Shown here piece after piece: positions 15,939 through 24,833 of a stretch of DNA of 64,000 nucleotides. Under the pieces are notes generated by a model, which saw only the letters and a list, made by a program, of their open reading frames with translations, did no database searches and was not told where the DNA came from. The translations under genes and the position numbers were made by a program. The DNA comes from Robiginitalea sediminis (GTDB lineage Bacteria; Bacteroidota; Bacteroidia; Flavobacteriales; Flavobacteriaceae). Within the stretch, counting starts at the first letter, position 1; every line of letters begins with the position of its first letter. The DNA is taken from positions 603,558 to 667,557 of the forward strand of contig NZ_NGNR01000002.1 of the NCBI RefSeq assembly GCF_002198115.1, written 5' to 3'.

Positions 15939-16003
15939 ATGCTTTAGAGTTCGTTACACTTGTATAACGCAACCCATATGGAAATATTGCTCAGCTCGTA
16001 ATC

Positions 16004-16588
16004 CTAGTAGTTGGTCAATACGATATTGTTCTTCTGGATGATTTTCCTCAGGTTGATCAGGGCGTAGCGCATCCGGCCCAGGGCAGTGTTGATACTGACC
16101 CCTGTACATTCGGAAATCTCCTTGAAGCTCATGTCTTTATAGATCCGCATGATCAGCACATCCCGCTGGTCGTCGGGAAGCTCGTCGATGAGCATGCTCA
16201 GGTCGCTGTCTATCTGGTCCTTGATGAGCTGTTTTTCCACATTGGGTTTTTCATCCCCGATAACCGAGAAGATATTGAAGTCGTCGCCCCCCTCGAATTT
16301 GGGCATCCGTTTGTTCTTCCGGAAATAATCGATAATCAGGTTGTGTGCAATCCGCATCACCCATGGCAGGAACTTACCTTCCTCACTGTAGTTTCCTTTC
16401 TTAAGGGTTTTAATGACCTTAATAAAGGTGTCCTGGAAAATATCCTCGGCGGCATCCCTGTCCAGCACTTTGGAGTAGATAAAACTGGTAATGCGCTGGT
16501 TGTGGCGGTTGATCAGGATTTCGAGGGCGCGTTCGTCTCCGCTGATATAATCCTGTACCAGGGTTGAGTCGTCGGTCTGGTGTTCCAT
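16004..16588 (-). CDS. ECF-type RNA polymerase sigma factor (copy 1)
   Basis: A 194-residue sigma-70 family factor with sigma region 2 (about residues 20-95, containing DIFQDTFIKVIKTL and LPWVMRIAHNLIIDYFR) and region 4 (about 125-185, LPDDQRDVLIMRIYKDMSFKEISECTGVSINTALGRMRYAL). It is the extracytoplasmic-function type, without regions 1.1 or 3. It is close to the sigma factor at 17086-17670 over its full equal length. No classical membrane anti-sigma gene is adjacent; instead a 47-residue protein follows 65 nt downstream. Targets cannot be inferred. Confidence 0.94.
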   Translation of the reverse strand: MEHQTDDSTLVQDYISGDERALEILINRHNQRITSFIYSKVLDRDAAEDIFQDTFIKVIKTLKKGNYSEEGKFLPWVMRIAHNLIIDYFRKNKRMPKFEGGDDFNIFSVIGDEKPNVEKQLIKDQIDSDLSMLIDELPDDQRDVLIMRIYKDMSFKEISECTGVSINTALGRMRYALINLRKIIQKNNIVLTNY

Positions 16589-16666
16589 AGAGCGTACGTA
16601 TTGATTCAGTTAATGGCCTGTTGGCTTTGGTGATTACGATTATGTGTCCGGGTCTCAAACACAATT

Positions 16667-16674
16667 TAAAAGTA
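16667..16674 (-). promoter_or_regulatory. Candidate -7 element for sigma factor copy 1
   Basis: TACTTTTA on the minus strand, 78 nt upstream of ATG 16588, in the 280-nt gap 16589-16868. No TTTG at the expected -33. The rest of the gap contains no ORF or hairpin I can support. Confidence 0.35.
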
Positions 16675-16868
16675 GCCAAAGGGCCTACGCTCGGAAAAAC
16701 ATTGTTGTAAAAGGGCGGATTCTTGATGTAAAAGCCGGATTTTAGCTTTTATTCCTATTTACGGGGTATGCGGCGTAGTTACCTGTACGGGATTGTACGA
16801 TTCGCCTTACCTGCGGAATCCGTATCAGAGAAGGGTGATTCAGGGCACTGGAAACCCCTTGGAGGAAA

Positions 16869-17012
16869 TCAATTGAGGTTGTTCTCGAAAACCATTCCCT
16901 CGGCCTTTACAATAGAGAGGGATTTGGAATAGTCCAGTAGGAACTTAACGGTACCTTTGGAGGCAGATACCAATTCGCACTTTTCAGTAGACGGGGTGTA
17001 GAGTTGATCCAT
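16869..17012 (-). CDS. 47-residue small protein downstream of an ECF sigma factor (copy 2)
   Basis: ATG 17012 encodes 47 residues starting MDQLYTPSTEKCELVSASKG and ending VFENNLN. The frame is open 15 codons further upstream, but only the 17012 start gives exactly the length and N-terminus of the paralog at 15795-15938. It has one Cys (12), is soluble, and residues about 19-36 (KGTVKFLLDYSKSLSIVK) may form an amphipathic helix. It starts 73 nt after the sigma factor gene at 17086-17670 on the same strand. No terminator is evident after it, so read-through into copy 1 is possible. Confidence 0.8.
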   Translation of the reverse strand: MDQLYTPSTEKCELVSASKGTVKFLLDYSKSLSIVKAEGMVFENNLN

Positions 17013-17085
17013 AAGCCTTGCGCTGTTGTTTCCAAAATAACGCAAGGCTGCGGACACCTGATACCCCGCTTCGACCTATTGCCGA

Positions 17086-17670
17086 TTAATTCGTCAAAAC
17101 TATACTGTTCTCCTCGATGAGCTTTCTGAGGTTAATCAGGGCATAGCGCATACGCCCGAGGGCCGTATTGATACTGACCCCGGTACTTTCGGCAATTTCC
17201 TTAAAACTCATTTCCCGGTACATGCGCATTTGAATAACCTTCTGCTGGTCTTCCGGGAGCTGCGCTATGAGCCCTTCCAGGTCGGATTCGATCTGGTCCT
17301 TGATAAGCTGGTGCTCGGCATTGAGGGAACCATCCTGCATAATGGCGAAGATGTTGTACTCCTCGCTGGTCTCGTACCGGGGCATCCGGTTGCTTTTCCG
17401 ATAGTGGTCTATAACCAGGTTATGGGCAATGCGGATTACCCATGGGAGGAATTTGCCTTCCTCGTTATATTTCCCAAGCTTAAGGGTCCGGATCACCTTC
17501 ATAAAGGTATCCTGGAAGATATCCTCGGTAATCTCTTTGTCGAAGACCTTGGAATAGATGAATGAGGAAATGCGCTGGTTATAGCGGTTAATCAATACTT
17601 CGAGGGCCCTTTCGTCTCCTCCTCTGTACCGTTTGATCAGGATAGCATCGTCTGCCTGCAGAAGTTCCAT
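17086..17670 (-). CDS. ECF-type RNA polymerase sigma factor (copy 2)
   Basis: A 194-residue sigma factor with region 2 (EDIFQDTFMKVIRTL, LPWVIRIAHNLVIDHYR) and region 4 (LPEDQQKVIQMRMYREMSFKEIAESTGVSINTALGRMRYAL). It is clearly a paralog of the 16004-16588 factor: equal length and nearly identical region 4.2. Conserved Bacteroidota factors of this type often sit beside uvrA, as here (divergent, 244 nt away). A full -33/-7 promoter with a long leader of about 115 nt precedes it. Whether the two factors act on each other's promoters is not visible. Confidence 0.94.
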   Translation of the reverse strand: MELLQADDAILIKRYRGGDERALEVLINRYNQRISSFIYSKVFDKEITEDIFQDTFMKVIRTLKLGKYNEEGKFLPWVIRIAHNLVIDHYRKSNRMPRYETSEEYNIFAIMQDGSLNAEHQLIKDQIESDLEGLIAQLPEDQQKVIQMRMYREMSFKEIAESTGVSINTALGRMRYALINLRKLIEENSIVLTN

Positions 17671-17791
17671 AACTTACTTTTTTGAAGTAGCCCGGGCACC
17701 CGTCACAAAGAGGGGCTTCCAGACCGATTTGGGGTTTATAAATCAAAAAAGTAATGTTATGCGATAGGCATATAGATTTTGTGATGCGCCT

Positions 17792-17821
17792 CAAATATAA
17801 GTAAAATAAAATAGCGTCAAA
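17792..17821 (-). promoter_or_regulatory. Promoter of sigma factor copy 2
   Basis: Minus-strand TTTG (17818-17821), 18-nt spacer, TATATTTG (17792-17799): both halves match the Bacteroidota consensus TTTG / TAnnTTTG. It lies about 120 nt from the ATG at 17670, so the leader is long. Confidence 0.6.
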
Positions 17822-17890
17822 AAATTCTTAACGGTTCCTCCCGGGCAATTCCCCTGGCCGAACCCTCTGGCAGGAGCGTGATTCTTGTCG

Positions 17891-17898
17891 TATCTTTA
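17891..17898 (+). promoter_or_regulatory. Candidate -7 element for uvrA
   Basis: TATCTTTA ends 16 nt before ATG 17915. No TTTG at the -33 position. LexA-like or other operator repeats were not seen in the divergent region. Confidence 0.45.
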
Positions 17899-17914
17899 AC
17901 CACATTTTAGCCGT

Positions 17915-20701
17915 ATGCCCGCTCCCTCCAAAGCAAGTACCAAAGACGTTATCAGTATACAGGGTGCCCGACTGCACAACCTGAAAAACATAAACGTAGA
18001 CATCCCACGCAACCGGCTGGTAGTTATCACCGGTATGTCCGGGTCGGGTAAGTCCAGCCTGGCATTCGATACGCTCTACGCCGAAGGACAGCGCCGGTAT
18101 GTGGAGAGCCTGTCTTCCTATGCCAGGCAATTCCTGGGGAAACTGGACAAGCCCAAAGTAGACCACATCCGCGGTATTGCACCGGCCATAGCTATAGAAC
18201 AGAAGGTAAATTCCACCAACCCCCGCTCTACCGTAGGGACCACCACGGAAATCTACGATTACCTGAAGCTGCTCTATGCCCGCATAGGGAAGACCATCTC
18301 CCCTATTTCCGGGAATGAGGTAAAGAAACACTCCGTTTCCGATGTAGTAGACCATATCTGTGCTCAGGAAGAAGGGGCCCGCATGCTGCTACTAGCCCCC
18401 GTATCTGTACCCGAAGGCCGTAAAACGGAAGATTTTCTTCAAATGCTCCATAAGCAGGGGTATGCCCGGATCCGGGCAGGGGGGGAAATGCTCCGGATAA
18501 GCCCCGAACTCGAGGTTACAGACCGGCAGTTAGAGCTGGTGGTAGACCGGATAGTGGCGCGGCCCGAAGACGAGGATTTCCGGAACCGACTGGCCGATGC
18601 CGTAGATACTGCGTTTTTTGAAGGGAAGGGCGAGTGCCTGGTTTTCCATATGGAATCGGGGCAGACTGAGGTCTTCAACAACCGCTTTGAGCTGGATGGC
18701 ATCAGCTTTCTGGAACCCAATGTGCACTTGTTTTCGTTCAACAACCCCTATGGGGCATGTCCTAAATGTGAAGGCTACGGGGACGTGATCGGGATTGACG
18801 AGGATCTCGTGATACCGAATACAGCCCTTTCGATCTACGACAATGCCATTTTCCCATGGCGGGGTGAAAGCATGGGTAAATACCGGGATAAACTGGTGAA
18901 CAACGCCTATAAATTCGATTTTCCCATCCACAAACCCTGGTACGAGCTTAGCGAGGAGCAACAGACTCTGGTTTGGGAAGGCAATACCTACTTCACAGGG
19001 CTTAATGCCTTTTTCGCCAAGCTGGAGGAAAAGAGTTACAAAATCCAGAACCGGGTCATGCTATCCCGTTACCGGGGTAAAACCCGGTGCCCGAAGTGTA
19101 TGGGGAAACGGCTGCGGGAAGAAGCGCACAACGTGCGTATATACGGAAAATCCATCTCGGACCTGGTGGAAGTCCCTATTTACGCCCTGGCTGCCTTTTT
19201 TGATGACCTCCAGTTGAGCGATCACGACCGGCAAGTGGCGGCGCGCCTGCTTACCGAAATCCGAAACCGTCTGGGCTACCTCATGCAGGTGGGGCTCGGT
19301 TACCTCACCCTGAACCGGAAATCGAATTCCCTTTCCGGGGGGGAAAGCCAGCGCATTAACCTGGCTACCTCCCTTGGCAGCAGCCTGGTGGGGTCCATGT
19401 ACATTCTGGACGAACCCAGCATAGGGTTACACCCCCGCGATACGGAGAACCTGATCCGCGTGCTGGAATCGCTGCGCGACCTGGGCAATACCGTAATTGT
19501 TGTAGAACACGACGAGGACATGATGCGGGCCGCGGATTACATTATCGACATCGGGCCGGAGGCCGGCACCCTTGGGGGCGAGGTAGTAGCCCAGGGGGAT
19601 TTACAGAAAATCCTGACCTCAGACAGTTTTACCGCCCGCTACCTCAGTGGTGATCTTCGCATTGAGGTTCCCGCCAATAGGCGCAAGGGCAAAGGCTTTA
19701 TCGAAATCCTGGGAGCCAGGCAAAACAACCTGCAGCATATAGATGTGAGGTTTCCTCTGCAATGCCTGACCGTGGTTACAGGGGTATCGGGAAGCGGGAA
19801 AAGCACCCTGGTTAAAGGAATCCTGTACCCCGTAATGCAGAAAGCCCTGGGAGGATACGGGGAAAAAGCGGGGCAGCATACGGCTGTGGAAGGGGAATAT
19901 AAATTCCTCTCCTACGTGGAATTCGTAGACCAGAACCCCATTGGCCGATCCTCAAGGTCCAACCCTGTGACCTACCTGAAGGCCTACGACGAGATCCGCA
20001 ACTTGTTTGCCTCCATGAAGCTGAGTAAAATAAGGGGGTATAAGGCCAAACACTTTTCCTTTAATATCGATGGGGGGCGCTGCGAGAAATGCAAGGGAGA
20101 CGGGGAAATTACCGTGGAAATGCAATTCATGGCAGATGTGCACCTGGAATGCGACCAGTGCAAGGGGAAGCGATTTAAAAAGGAGGTGCTGGAAGTCACC
20201 TTCGAAGGGGCCAACATCAGCGATGTCCTGAGTATGACCGTAGACGATTCTATCGCCTTTTTCCGAAACCATAAACAGGAAAAGATCGCCCAGAAACTGC
20301 AACCGCTGCAGGATGTGGGACTGGGCTACGTTACCCTGGGCCAACCCTCCTCCACCCTTTCGGGCGGGGAGGCCCAGCGCATTAAACTGGCTTCCTTCCT
20401 CGGGAAGGGTCAGAGCCGGGAAAAAGGGCTGTTCATTTTCGATGAGCCCACCACCGGCCTCCATTTCCACGACATCCACAAGCTCCTGAAGTCCTTTGAA
20501 GCCCTCATAGACAAGGGGCACTCTATCATAGTAATTGAGCACAACCCGGAACTTATCAAATGTGCGGACCATATGATAGACCTGGGCCCGGAAGGTGGAG
20601 ACAAGGGCGGGAGACTCCTGGGGACCGGGACCCCCGAGGCCTTGGCGGAGAACCCGGAATCCGTTACCGGCAAGTTTCTTAAAGACAAACTTTTTTCCTG
20701 A
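17915..20701 (+). CDS. uvrA: Excinuclease ABC subunit A
   Basis: A 928-residue DNA-damage recognition ATPase of nucleotide excision repair. Two ABC modules are present: Walker [10 protein letters not shown] near the N-terminus and GVSGSGKST near residue 630; signature LSGGESQR near 475 and LSGGEAQR near 810; Walker [11 protein letters not shown] and [10 protein letters not shown]. The C-terminal zinc finger is intact (CEKCKGDGE...CDQCKGKRF). The insertion-domain zinc site is atypical: only CPKC is seen after FSFNNPYGA, with no CxxC before it, where E. coli has CPIC. A later CPKC at MGKRL is the separate conserved motif. The gene is divergent from the ECF sigma pair and is not visibly in an operon. 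Confidence 0.97.
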   Translation: MPAPSKASTKDVISIQGARLHNLKNINVDIPRNRLVVITGMSGSGKSSLAFDTLYAEGQRRYVESLSSYARQFLGKLDKPKVDHIRGIAPAIAIEQKVNSTNPRSTVGTTTEIYDYLKLLYARIGKTISPISGNEVKKHSVSDVVDHICAQEEGARMLLLAPVSVPEGRKTEDFLQMLHKQGYARIRAGGEMLRISPELEVTDRQLELVVDRIVARPEDEDFRNRLADAVDTAFFEGKGECLVFHMESGQTEVFNNRFELDGISFLEPNVHLFSFNNPYGACPKCEGYGDVIGIDEDLVIPNTALSIYDNAIFPWRGESMGKYRDKLVNNAYKFDFPIHKPWYELSEEQQTLVWEGNTYFTGLNAFFAKLEEKSYKIQNRVMLSRYRGKTRCPKCMGKRLREEAHNVRIYGKSISDLVEVPIYALAAFFDDLQLSDHDRQVAARLLTEIRNRLGYLMQVGLGYLTLNRKSNSLSGGESQRINLATSLGSSLVGSMYILDEPSIGLHPRDTENLIRVLESLRDLGNTVIVVEHDEDMMRAADYIIDIGPEAGTLGGEVVAQGDLQKILTSDSFTARYLSGDLRIEVPANRRKGKGFIEILGARQNNLQHIDVRFPLQCLTVVTGVSGSGKSTLVKGILYPVMQKALGGYGEKAGQHTAVEGEYKFLSYVEFVDQNPIGRSSRSNPVTYLKAYDEIRNLFASMKLSKIRGYKAKHFSFNIDGGRCEKCKGDGEITVEMQFMADVHLECDQCKGKRFKKEVLEVTFEGANISDVLSMTVDDSIAFFRNHKQEKIAQKLQPLQDVGLGYVTLGQPSSTLSGGEAQRIKLASFLGKGQSREKGLFIFDEPTTGLHFHDIHKLLKSFEALIDKGHSIIVIEHNPELIKCADHMIDLGPEGGDKGGRLLGTGTPEALAENPESVTGKFLKDKLFS

Positions 20702-20797
20702 TTCCGGGTTGCTATCCGGTAGCGGCTATCCCTTTATTTCTTAAGTAATCATTTATATATAGCTGTATATCAGATATATACATCACTTTTAAATTTT

Positions 20798-20814
20798 TTG
20801 GCACGCTAATTGTT
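20798..20814 (+). promoter_or_regulatory. Sigma-54-like promoter before the RS-tail secreted protein
   Basis: TTGGCACGCTAATTGTT resembles the -24/-12 sigma-54 consensus YTGGCACGNNNNTTGCW, with the GG block intact and GT in place of GC at -12. It lies 51 nt before the ATG at 20866, giving a predicted leader of about 40 nt. No TAnnTTTG element is seen in the 164-nt intergenic region, which is otherwise very AT-rich (20740-20800). Confidence 0.45.
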
Positions 20815-20865
20815 TCTTTAGGGTGGAATGTGGATCGTCCCATTCGGAACGTAAAACCTTATGTC

Positions 20866-22044
20866 ATGAAACAGTTGATTCTTTTAGTTACAGCCCTCTT
20901 GCTCGGAACAGGAAGTTCCCTGCGGGCCGCCTCGGTAGATAAGGTTGCAATGCCCGATGCCTTTCGCTACGGCAATTCATTCATCTTTGTCGAAAACGGG
21001 ATTACCTTCTCGGTATATCCGGATGGGGAATTCGATTTCCACATAGACCGCTATGCGGGGATAAGTGCCCATATTGGTGCAGGCCCGGTAGGGGTAACCT
21101 TCAACACAGGGTTCGATTACAACCCCTATGTACAGTACGACGATTACGGTGCCGTAATCCAGGTGGAACACACCCCTGTATTCTACGATTTTTATGGGCG
21201 GGTGAACCGGATTGGCGATATCCGTATCTGGTATCGGAACGGCCTGGCCTACCGTATAGGCGGTATGCGAATTTTCTATAACCCCGGAGGGTATTACGAT
21301 TACCACACTGGTTTTATCAACGTGTACAACCGGGTTTATGTCTACCGTCCTTTCCACAGGCTTTTTATCCGGCCGGCCCTTGGGTTCTGCATGGTCTACA
21401 ACCGGCCCTACCGCAGGTTTTACCAGCCGCTGCGCTATACCTACTACAGGCCGTATCGGTTTAATGCCAGACGCCATTACGTAGCCGTGGGTAAGACGCA
21501 CCGTTACCGGGAACGCGCAGACCGCAGCCGGGTCTACCGTAACGACAACCGGGTAAGCGCCAGGAGGTTCGACGATGTCCGCAGTGAGCGCACCGTATAC
21601 CGGAACGATGCAGTCCGCTCCAATGCCCGCAGCAACCAGGGGCAGCACAGTGTTGCCCGCAGTGAGCAGGTACGCCAGCCGGAGCGTCGGGTTACACGCA
21701 CCACCCCTGCCCGTCAGGAGGTCCGCAGTACGCGCAAGGTCGATTCCCGCGAGCCGCGGGCACGCCAGAGCAACCGGAGTGACTCCCGCGTGACCCGGAG
21801 CACGACGGTTACCCGTAAGCCGCAGGTGCGTAAGGAAAACAGGGGTGATACCCGAGTGACCCGTACGACCACGACCACCCGGAGGACCAGTACGGTAACG
21901 CGCAGCCCGCAGCGCAAGGACACCCCGAGCCAGGTGCGCAAACCGGGACGCTCAGCAGACAGCAGGGCCCGCTCCAAGGCCACGGGAAGCCGCACCAGCG
22001 AAGCCTCCCGCAGCCGCAGCAGGAGCAACCGCTCCGGCCATTGA
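20866..22044 (+). CDS. Secreted protein with Arg/Ser/Thr-rich repetitive tail
   Basis: A 392-residue exported protein: signal peptide at about 1-20 (MKQLILLVTALLLGTGSSLR), then an aromatic beta-rich domain (about 30-190) with YGNSFIFVENGITFSVYPDG and many Tyr/Arg pairs, then a long low-complexity basic tail (about 210-392) built from short repeats such as TRTTT, TRSTTVTRK, RSDSRV and ending RSRSRSNRSGH. The first domain resembles proteins I recall as widespread but uncharacterised in flavobacteria. The tail is extremely cationic and could bind nucleic acid, LPS or acidic glycans outside the cell; this is inference. ATG 20866 (not 20830) gives the signal peptide. Possibly controlled by a sigma-54-like promoter. 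Confidence 0.8.
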   Translation: MKQLILLVTALLLGTGSSLRAASVDKVAMPDAFRYGNSFIFVENGITFSVYPDGEFDFHIDRYAGISAHIGAGPVGVTFNTGFDYNPYVQYDDYGAVIQVEHTPVFYDFYGRVNRIGDIRIWYRNGLAYRIGGMRIFYNPGGYYDYHTGFINVYNRVYVYRPFHRLFIRPALGFCMVYNRPYRRFYQPLRYTYYRPYRFNARRHYVAVGKTHRYRERADRSRVYRNDNRVSARRFDDVRSERTVYRNDAVRSNARSNQGQHSVARSEQVRQPERRVTRTTPARQEVRSTRKVDSREPRARQSNRSDSRVTRSTTVTRKPQVRKENRGDTRVTRTTTTTRRTSTVTRSPQRKDTPSQVRKPGRSADSRARSKATGSRTSEASRSRSRSNRSGH

Positions 22045-22073
22045 AAGATTTGTTTTTAGGTTGGTTAGTTGTT

Positions 22074-22113
22074 AAGAACCCCGTGGAGGTATTTACTTCC
22101 CGGGGTTCTTTCT
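22074..22113 (+). terminator. Intrinsic terminator after the RS-tail gene
   Basis: AAGAACCCCG (22074-22083) pairs with CGGGGTTCTT (22101-22110), followed by TTCT. The loop contains the stop codon of the convergent flippase gene. Confidence 0.65.
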
Positions 22114-23562
22114 GTGCAGCCACTGCCTTACCAGACTATTGAGGTCCTCCGAAACTCCCAGGCGCAGGGCAATCCCTAGGTAAAAGACGCTAACAAGGAC
22201 ACTTTTGAGGACAATGTTGAGTACCGGGTGGAACCCGAACTCCAGCCTGAAGAACAACGCCCCCGTAACCAGGCTCAGAAGCAGAACGCGCCAGGTCCCC
22301 CGGCTGAAGGGTAGCATCCTGTATTTTACACCTACAAACACCAGTTTGGCCGCATTATATCCGGCTACAGCCAGGAAGGTAGCCACCGCGGCCCCGGTGA
22401 TCCCCAAGGCAGGAATAAATACCGTATTCAGGGCGATGGTAGTGCCGGCAAGCAGGACCCCCATCAATAACAGCGTCCGGTAATAAGGTGAATTGTACAA
22501 GATGGCACTGTTGATCCCCAGGAAAGATTCAATGCACTTGGCGGCACCGATAAGCAGTACAATATAGAAACCGCCCCTGTAGTTTTCCGGGAGGAGGGCA
22601 TCGAGTTGCTCCAGGTTAAGCAGGATGAGCAGGAAAATGAGCAGGGTAACCAGCATAAGCCCGAGCGAACTCCGTTTATAGAGGTCCGACAACTCCTTCA
22701 TTTTTCCTTCGTGCAGGAGTGTTGCCGTAATGGGGTACGTAATCTGGTGCATGGCCCGCATGGGAACGATAATGACCGTGGCGATAAAAACGGAAACCGT
22801 ATAATAGGCCACATTTTCGATCCGGATATACTGGTTGATCATAAAACGGTCTACCTCGATTAGGATGACCGAAACAGACCCGCCCAACAGGATAAGGCTA
22901 CTGTATACCAGCATCTCGCGCGTGGTCCCGGGCAGCTGCAGCGTAAGTCGCAGCGGCCTGAGATAAAGGGCATATCCGGCCATAAGTACCGTGCGTATCA
23001 GGTAGAGCCCTACCAGTGCCCACAGGAAGGTTTCCACCCCAAACCACCCCAGATAAAGGGCAAGTAACAACAAGGTAGCCCCAAGCCGCACAAAGACTTC
23101 TTTCAGGAATGTTCCCCAGGCCGATTTAAGGCATATTTTACTCCAGGCAAAAAACACCTCAAAATAAGCCATGGACATACCCACCGTAAAGATGTGCCAT
23201 ACATAGCCCGCTACAATACTGTTTTCCCTGGAGAGAAAAGCCGCAATAGCCGTTTCTGCGAGGTACGTACACAAGACCACGGGCAGGATGGCTGTCAGGG
23301 GAAGCAGCAGCATCAGGCTTAAAAAGCCGTCCCGCTCACCGGATGCCGCAAATCCAGGAAAAAATTTGATAAGGGTGTTGGGTACCCCAACCGATAAAAG
23401 CGGCGTTAGCAGGGCGGCAGTGGAGAGTACCACGCCCACCAGCCCGAAGTACGTCTCGCTCATCATGCGGGTATACAGGAACAGGATGTTTACGGCACCC
23501 ATTACAAACCCGGCATAGGTAAGCACGGTATTCTGTACAGATTGCCTTAAGACGATTCCCAT
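22093..23562 (-). CDS. Polysaccharide flippase, Wzx/MATE-like
   Basis: A 489-residue polytopic membrane protein with about 12-14 hydrophobic helices along its full length, of the polysaccharide-exporter (MVF/Wzx) type. It begins MGIVLRQSVQNTVLTYAG, the usual start of Bacteroidota lipopolysaccharide flippases. It would move lipid-linked oligosaccharides across the inner membrane. It overlaps the upstream glycosyltransferase by 16 nt and is the last gene of the operon DUF4834, YfhO, GT4, flippase. Confidence 0.9.
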   Translation of the reverse strand: MGIVLRQSVQNTVLTYAGFVMGAVNILFLYTRMMSETYFGLVGVVLSTAALLTPLLSVGVPNTLIKFFPGFAASGERDGFLSLMLLLPLTAILPVVLCTYLAETAIAAFLSRENSIVAGYVWHIFTVGMSMAYFEVFFAWSKICLKSAWGTFLKEVFVRLGATLLLLALYLGWFGVETFLWALVGLYLIRTVLMAGYALYLRPLRLTLQLPGTTREMLVYSSLILLGGSVSVILIEVDRFMINQYIRIENVAYYTVSVFIATVIIVPMRAMHQITYPITATLLHEGKMKELSDLYKRSSLGLMLVTLLIFLLILLNLEQLDALLPENYRGGFYIVLLIGAAKCIESFLGINSAILYNSPYYRTLLLMGVLLAGTTIALNTVFIPALGITGAAVATFLAVAGYNAAKLVFVGVKYRMLPFSRGTWRVLLLSLVTGALFFRLEFGFHPVLNIVLKSVLVSVFYLGIALRLGVSEDLNSLVRQWLHRKNPGK

Positions 23563-24833
23563 AATACGTCATTTGCGAGTTTCCGGGTGAGGGACTGCCT
23601 GTGGTAGTCTCCTATTCCGCGGGTATTTCCGGTCAGGGTGCCCGCCTTGTAAGCCGTATACCACTCCCTGATTTGTTTTTCGATAGCCTGCTCCTGAGCG
23701 TACTCGAAGGCCGCACCACAGCCGGTTCCGGCAACGATTTCGGCGGCTTCCCACCCGCTGGGCCCTATGGCCAGCACAGGCCGTGCCGCTGCCATATATT
23801 CATAGAGCTTCCCGGGTAGGATCCCACGGGTCTCCGGCAGGTCAATTTCCAGCAGCAGGAGGATCTGGGCTTGCCGGAGGGCCTGCATCGCCTCTTGGTG
23901 CGGGACATAGGGAAAGGTGCGGACCCAGGGCATCAGGCCCGAGGCCTCCAGGGAGCGGGTGACCTCCTCGCTTACCAGCCCGGTCAGTTCCAGGCTCAGG
24001 TCCTTCCCGAAATCCGGGTGGGTTTGTGTCATCTGCTTCAGTATCCGCCAAAGCGCCTCGGGATTCCGCCCGGCGAGGAGGGAACCAATGTGGACCAGGC
24101 GAAAAGGCCCCTCCGGTTGGCTGCCGTCCGATGGTGGCTGGTCAAAACCGTTGGTAATCACATGGACCGGTTTGGTCGTTTGCTTTCGGAATGCACCGGC
24201 CGTAGTGCCTGAAGTGGCCACAACGGCATCGGCAGCCTGCAGGACTTCTTTTTCCAGGCGCTCGTGCTTGCGCCGGGCAGGTCCAGACAGATATAAATGT
24301 TCGTGATAGCCAATTAGCGTCCACGGGTCGCGAAAATCGGCTACCCAGCGGATGGGCACCTTTGCCTTTAGTGCCATCCCTATAAGATGGACACTGTGAG
24401 GGGGGCCGGTAGTTACTACGGTATCTATGCCTTCCTTAGCCAGGATTTCCGGTAATTCCCGCAACGCCGGTTTTAACCAAAACTTCCGCGCATCCGGGAT
24501 AAAGAAATTCCCCCTGACCCAACGCATCAGTCGTTCGGTTACTCCCGGGCGCTCCTTCTCAATCATCCCGGCGCTCACTCGTTTTGTGGTGCGGGAACCC
24601 AGCAGACCGGCCAGCCCATAAGGTTCCCAGAACCGGCTCCGGTACACCGAAACACCTTCTGGTACCAGGGCAACCAGATCCTTGTCTATAATCGGGTAAT
24701 GGGGGGTTTCCGGTATGAAAACAACGGGGTGGGCCCCCATCTTATGGAGGTAGCGAACAAAATAAAGCCACCGTTGTACCCCGGGTCCGCCGGCTGGCGG
24801 CCAGTAATACGTTATGATCAGGACTTTGCCCAT
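23547..24833 (-). CDS. GT4-like glycosyltransferase
   Basis: A 428-residue GT-B-fold glycosyltransferase. The N-terminal Gly-rich motif follows MGKVLIITYYWPPAGGPGVQ, with WVADFRDPW near 165. The donor-domain parts are VHIGSLLAGRNPE near 250 and PGKLYEYMAAARPVLAIG near 355-375, the E-x7-E-type donor-binding region of family 4. Soluble or peripheral at the inner membrane. Its ATG overlaps the upstream YfhO stop (TAATG) and its end overlaps the flippase start, indicating coupled translation and a shared envelope-glycan pathway. Confidence 0.9.
   Translation of the reverse strand: MGKVLIITYYWPPAGGPGVQRWLYFVRYLHKMGAHPVVFIPETPHYPIIDKDLVALVPEGVSVYRSRFWEPYGLAGLLGSRTTKRVSAGMIEKERPGVTERLMRWVRGNFFIPDARKFWLKPALRELPEILAKEGIDTVVTTGPPHSVHLIGMALKAKVPIRWVADFRDPWTLIGYHEHLYLSGPARRKHERLEKEVLQAADAVVATSGTTAGAFRKQTTKPVHVITNGFDQPPSDGSQPEGPFRLVHIGSLLAGRNPEALWRILKQMTQTHPDFGKDLSLELTGLVSEEVTRSLEASGLMPWVRTFPYVPHQEAMQALRQAQILLLLEIDLPETRGILPGKLYEYMAAARPVLAIGPSGWEAAEIVAGTGCGAAFEYAQEQAIEKQIREWYTAYKAGTLTGNTRGIGDYHRQSLTRKLANDVLWESS

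Noticed and set aside
15939-17914. Phase-variation or IS remnants around the duplicated sigma genes
   Set aside because: No inverted terminal repeats, transposase fragments or long direct repeats were seen flanking the two copies.
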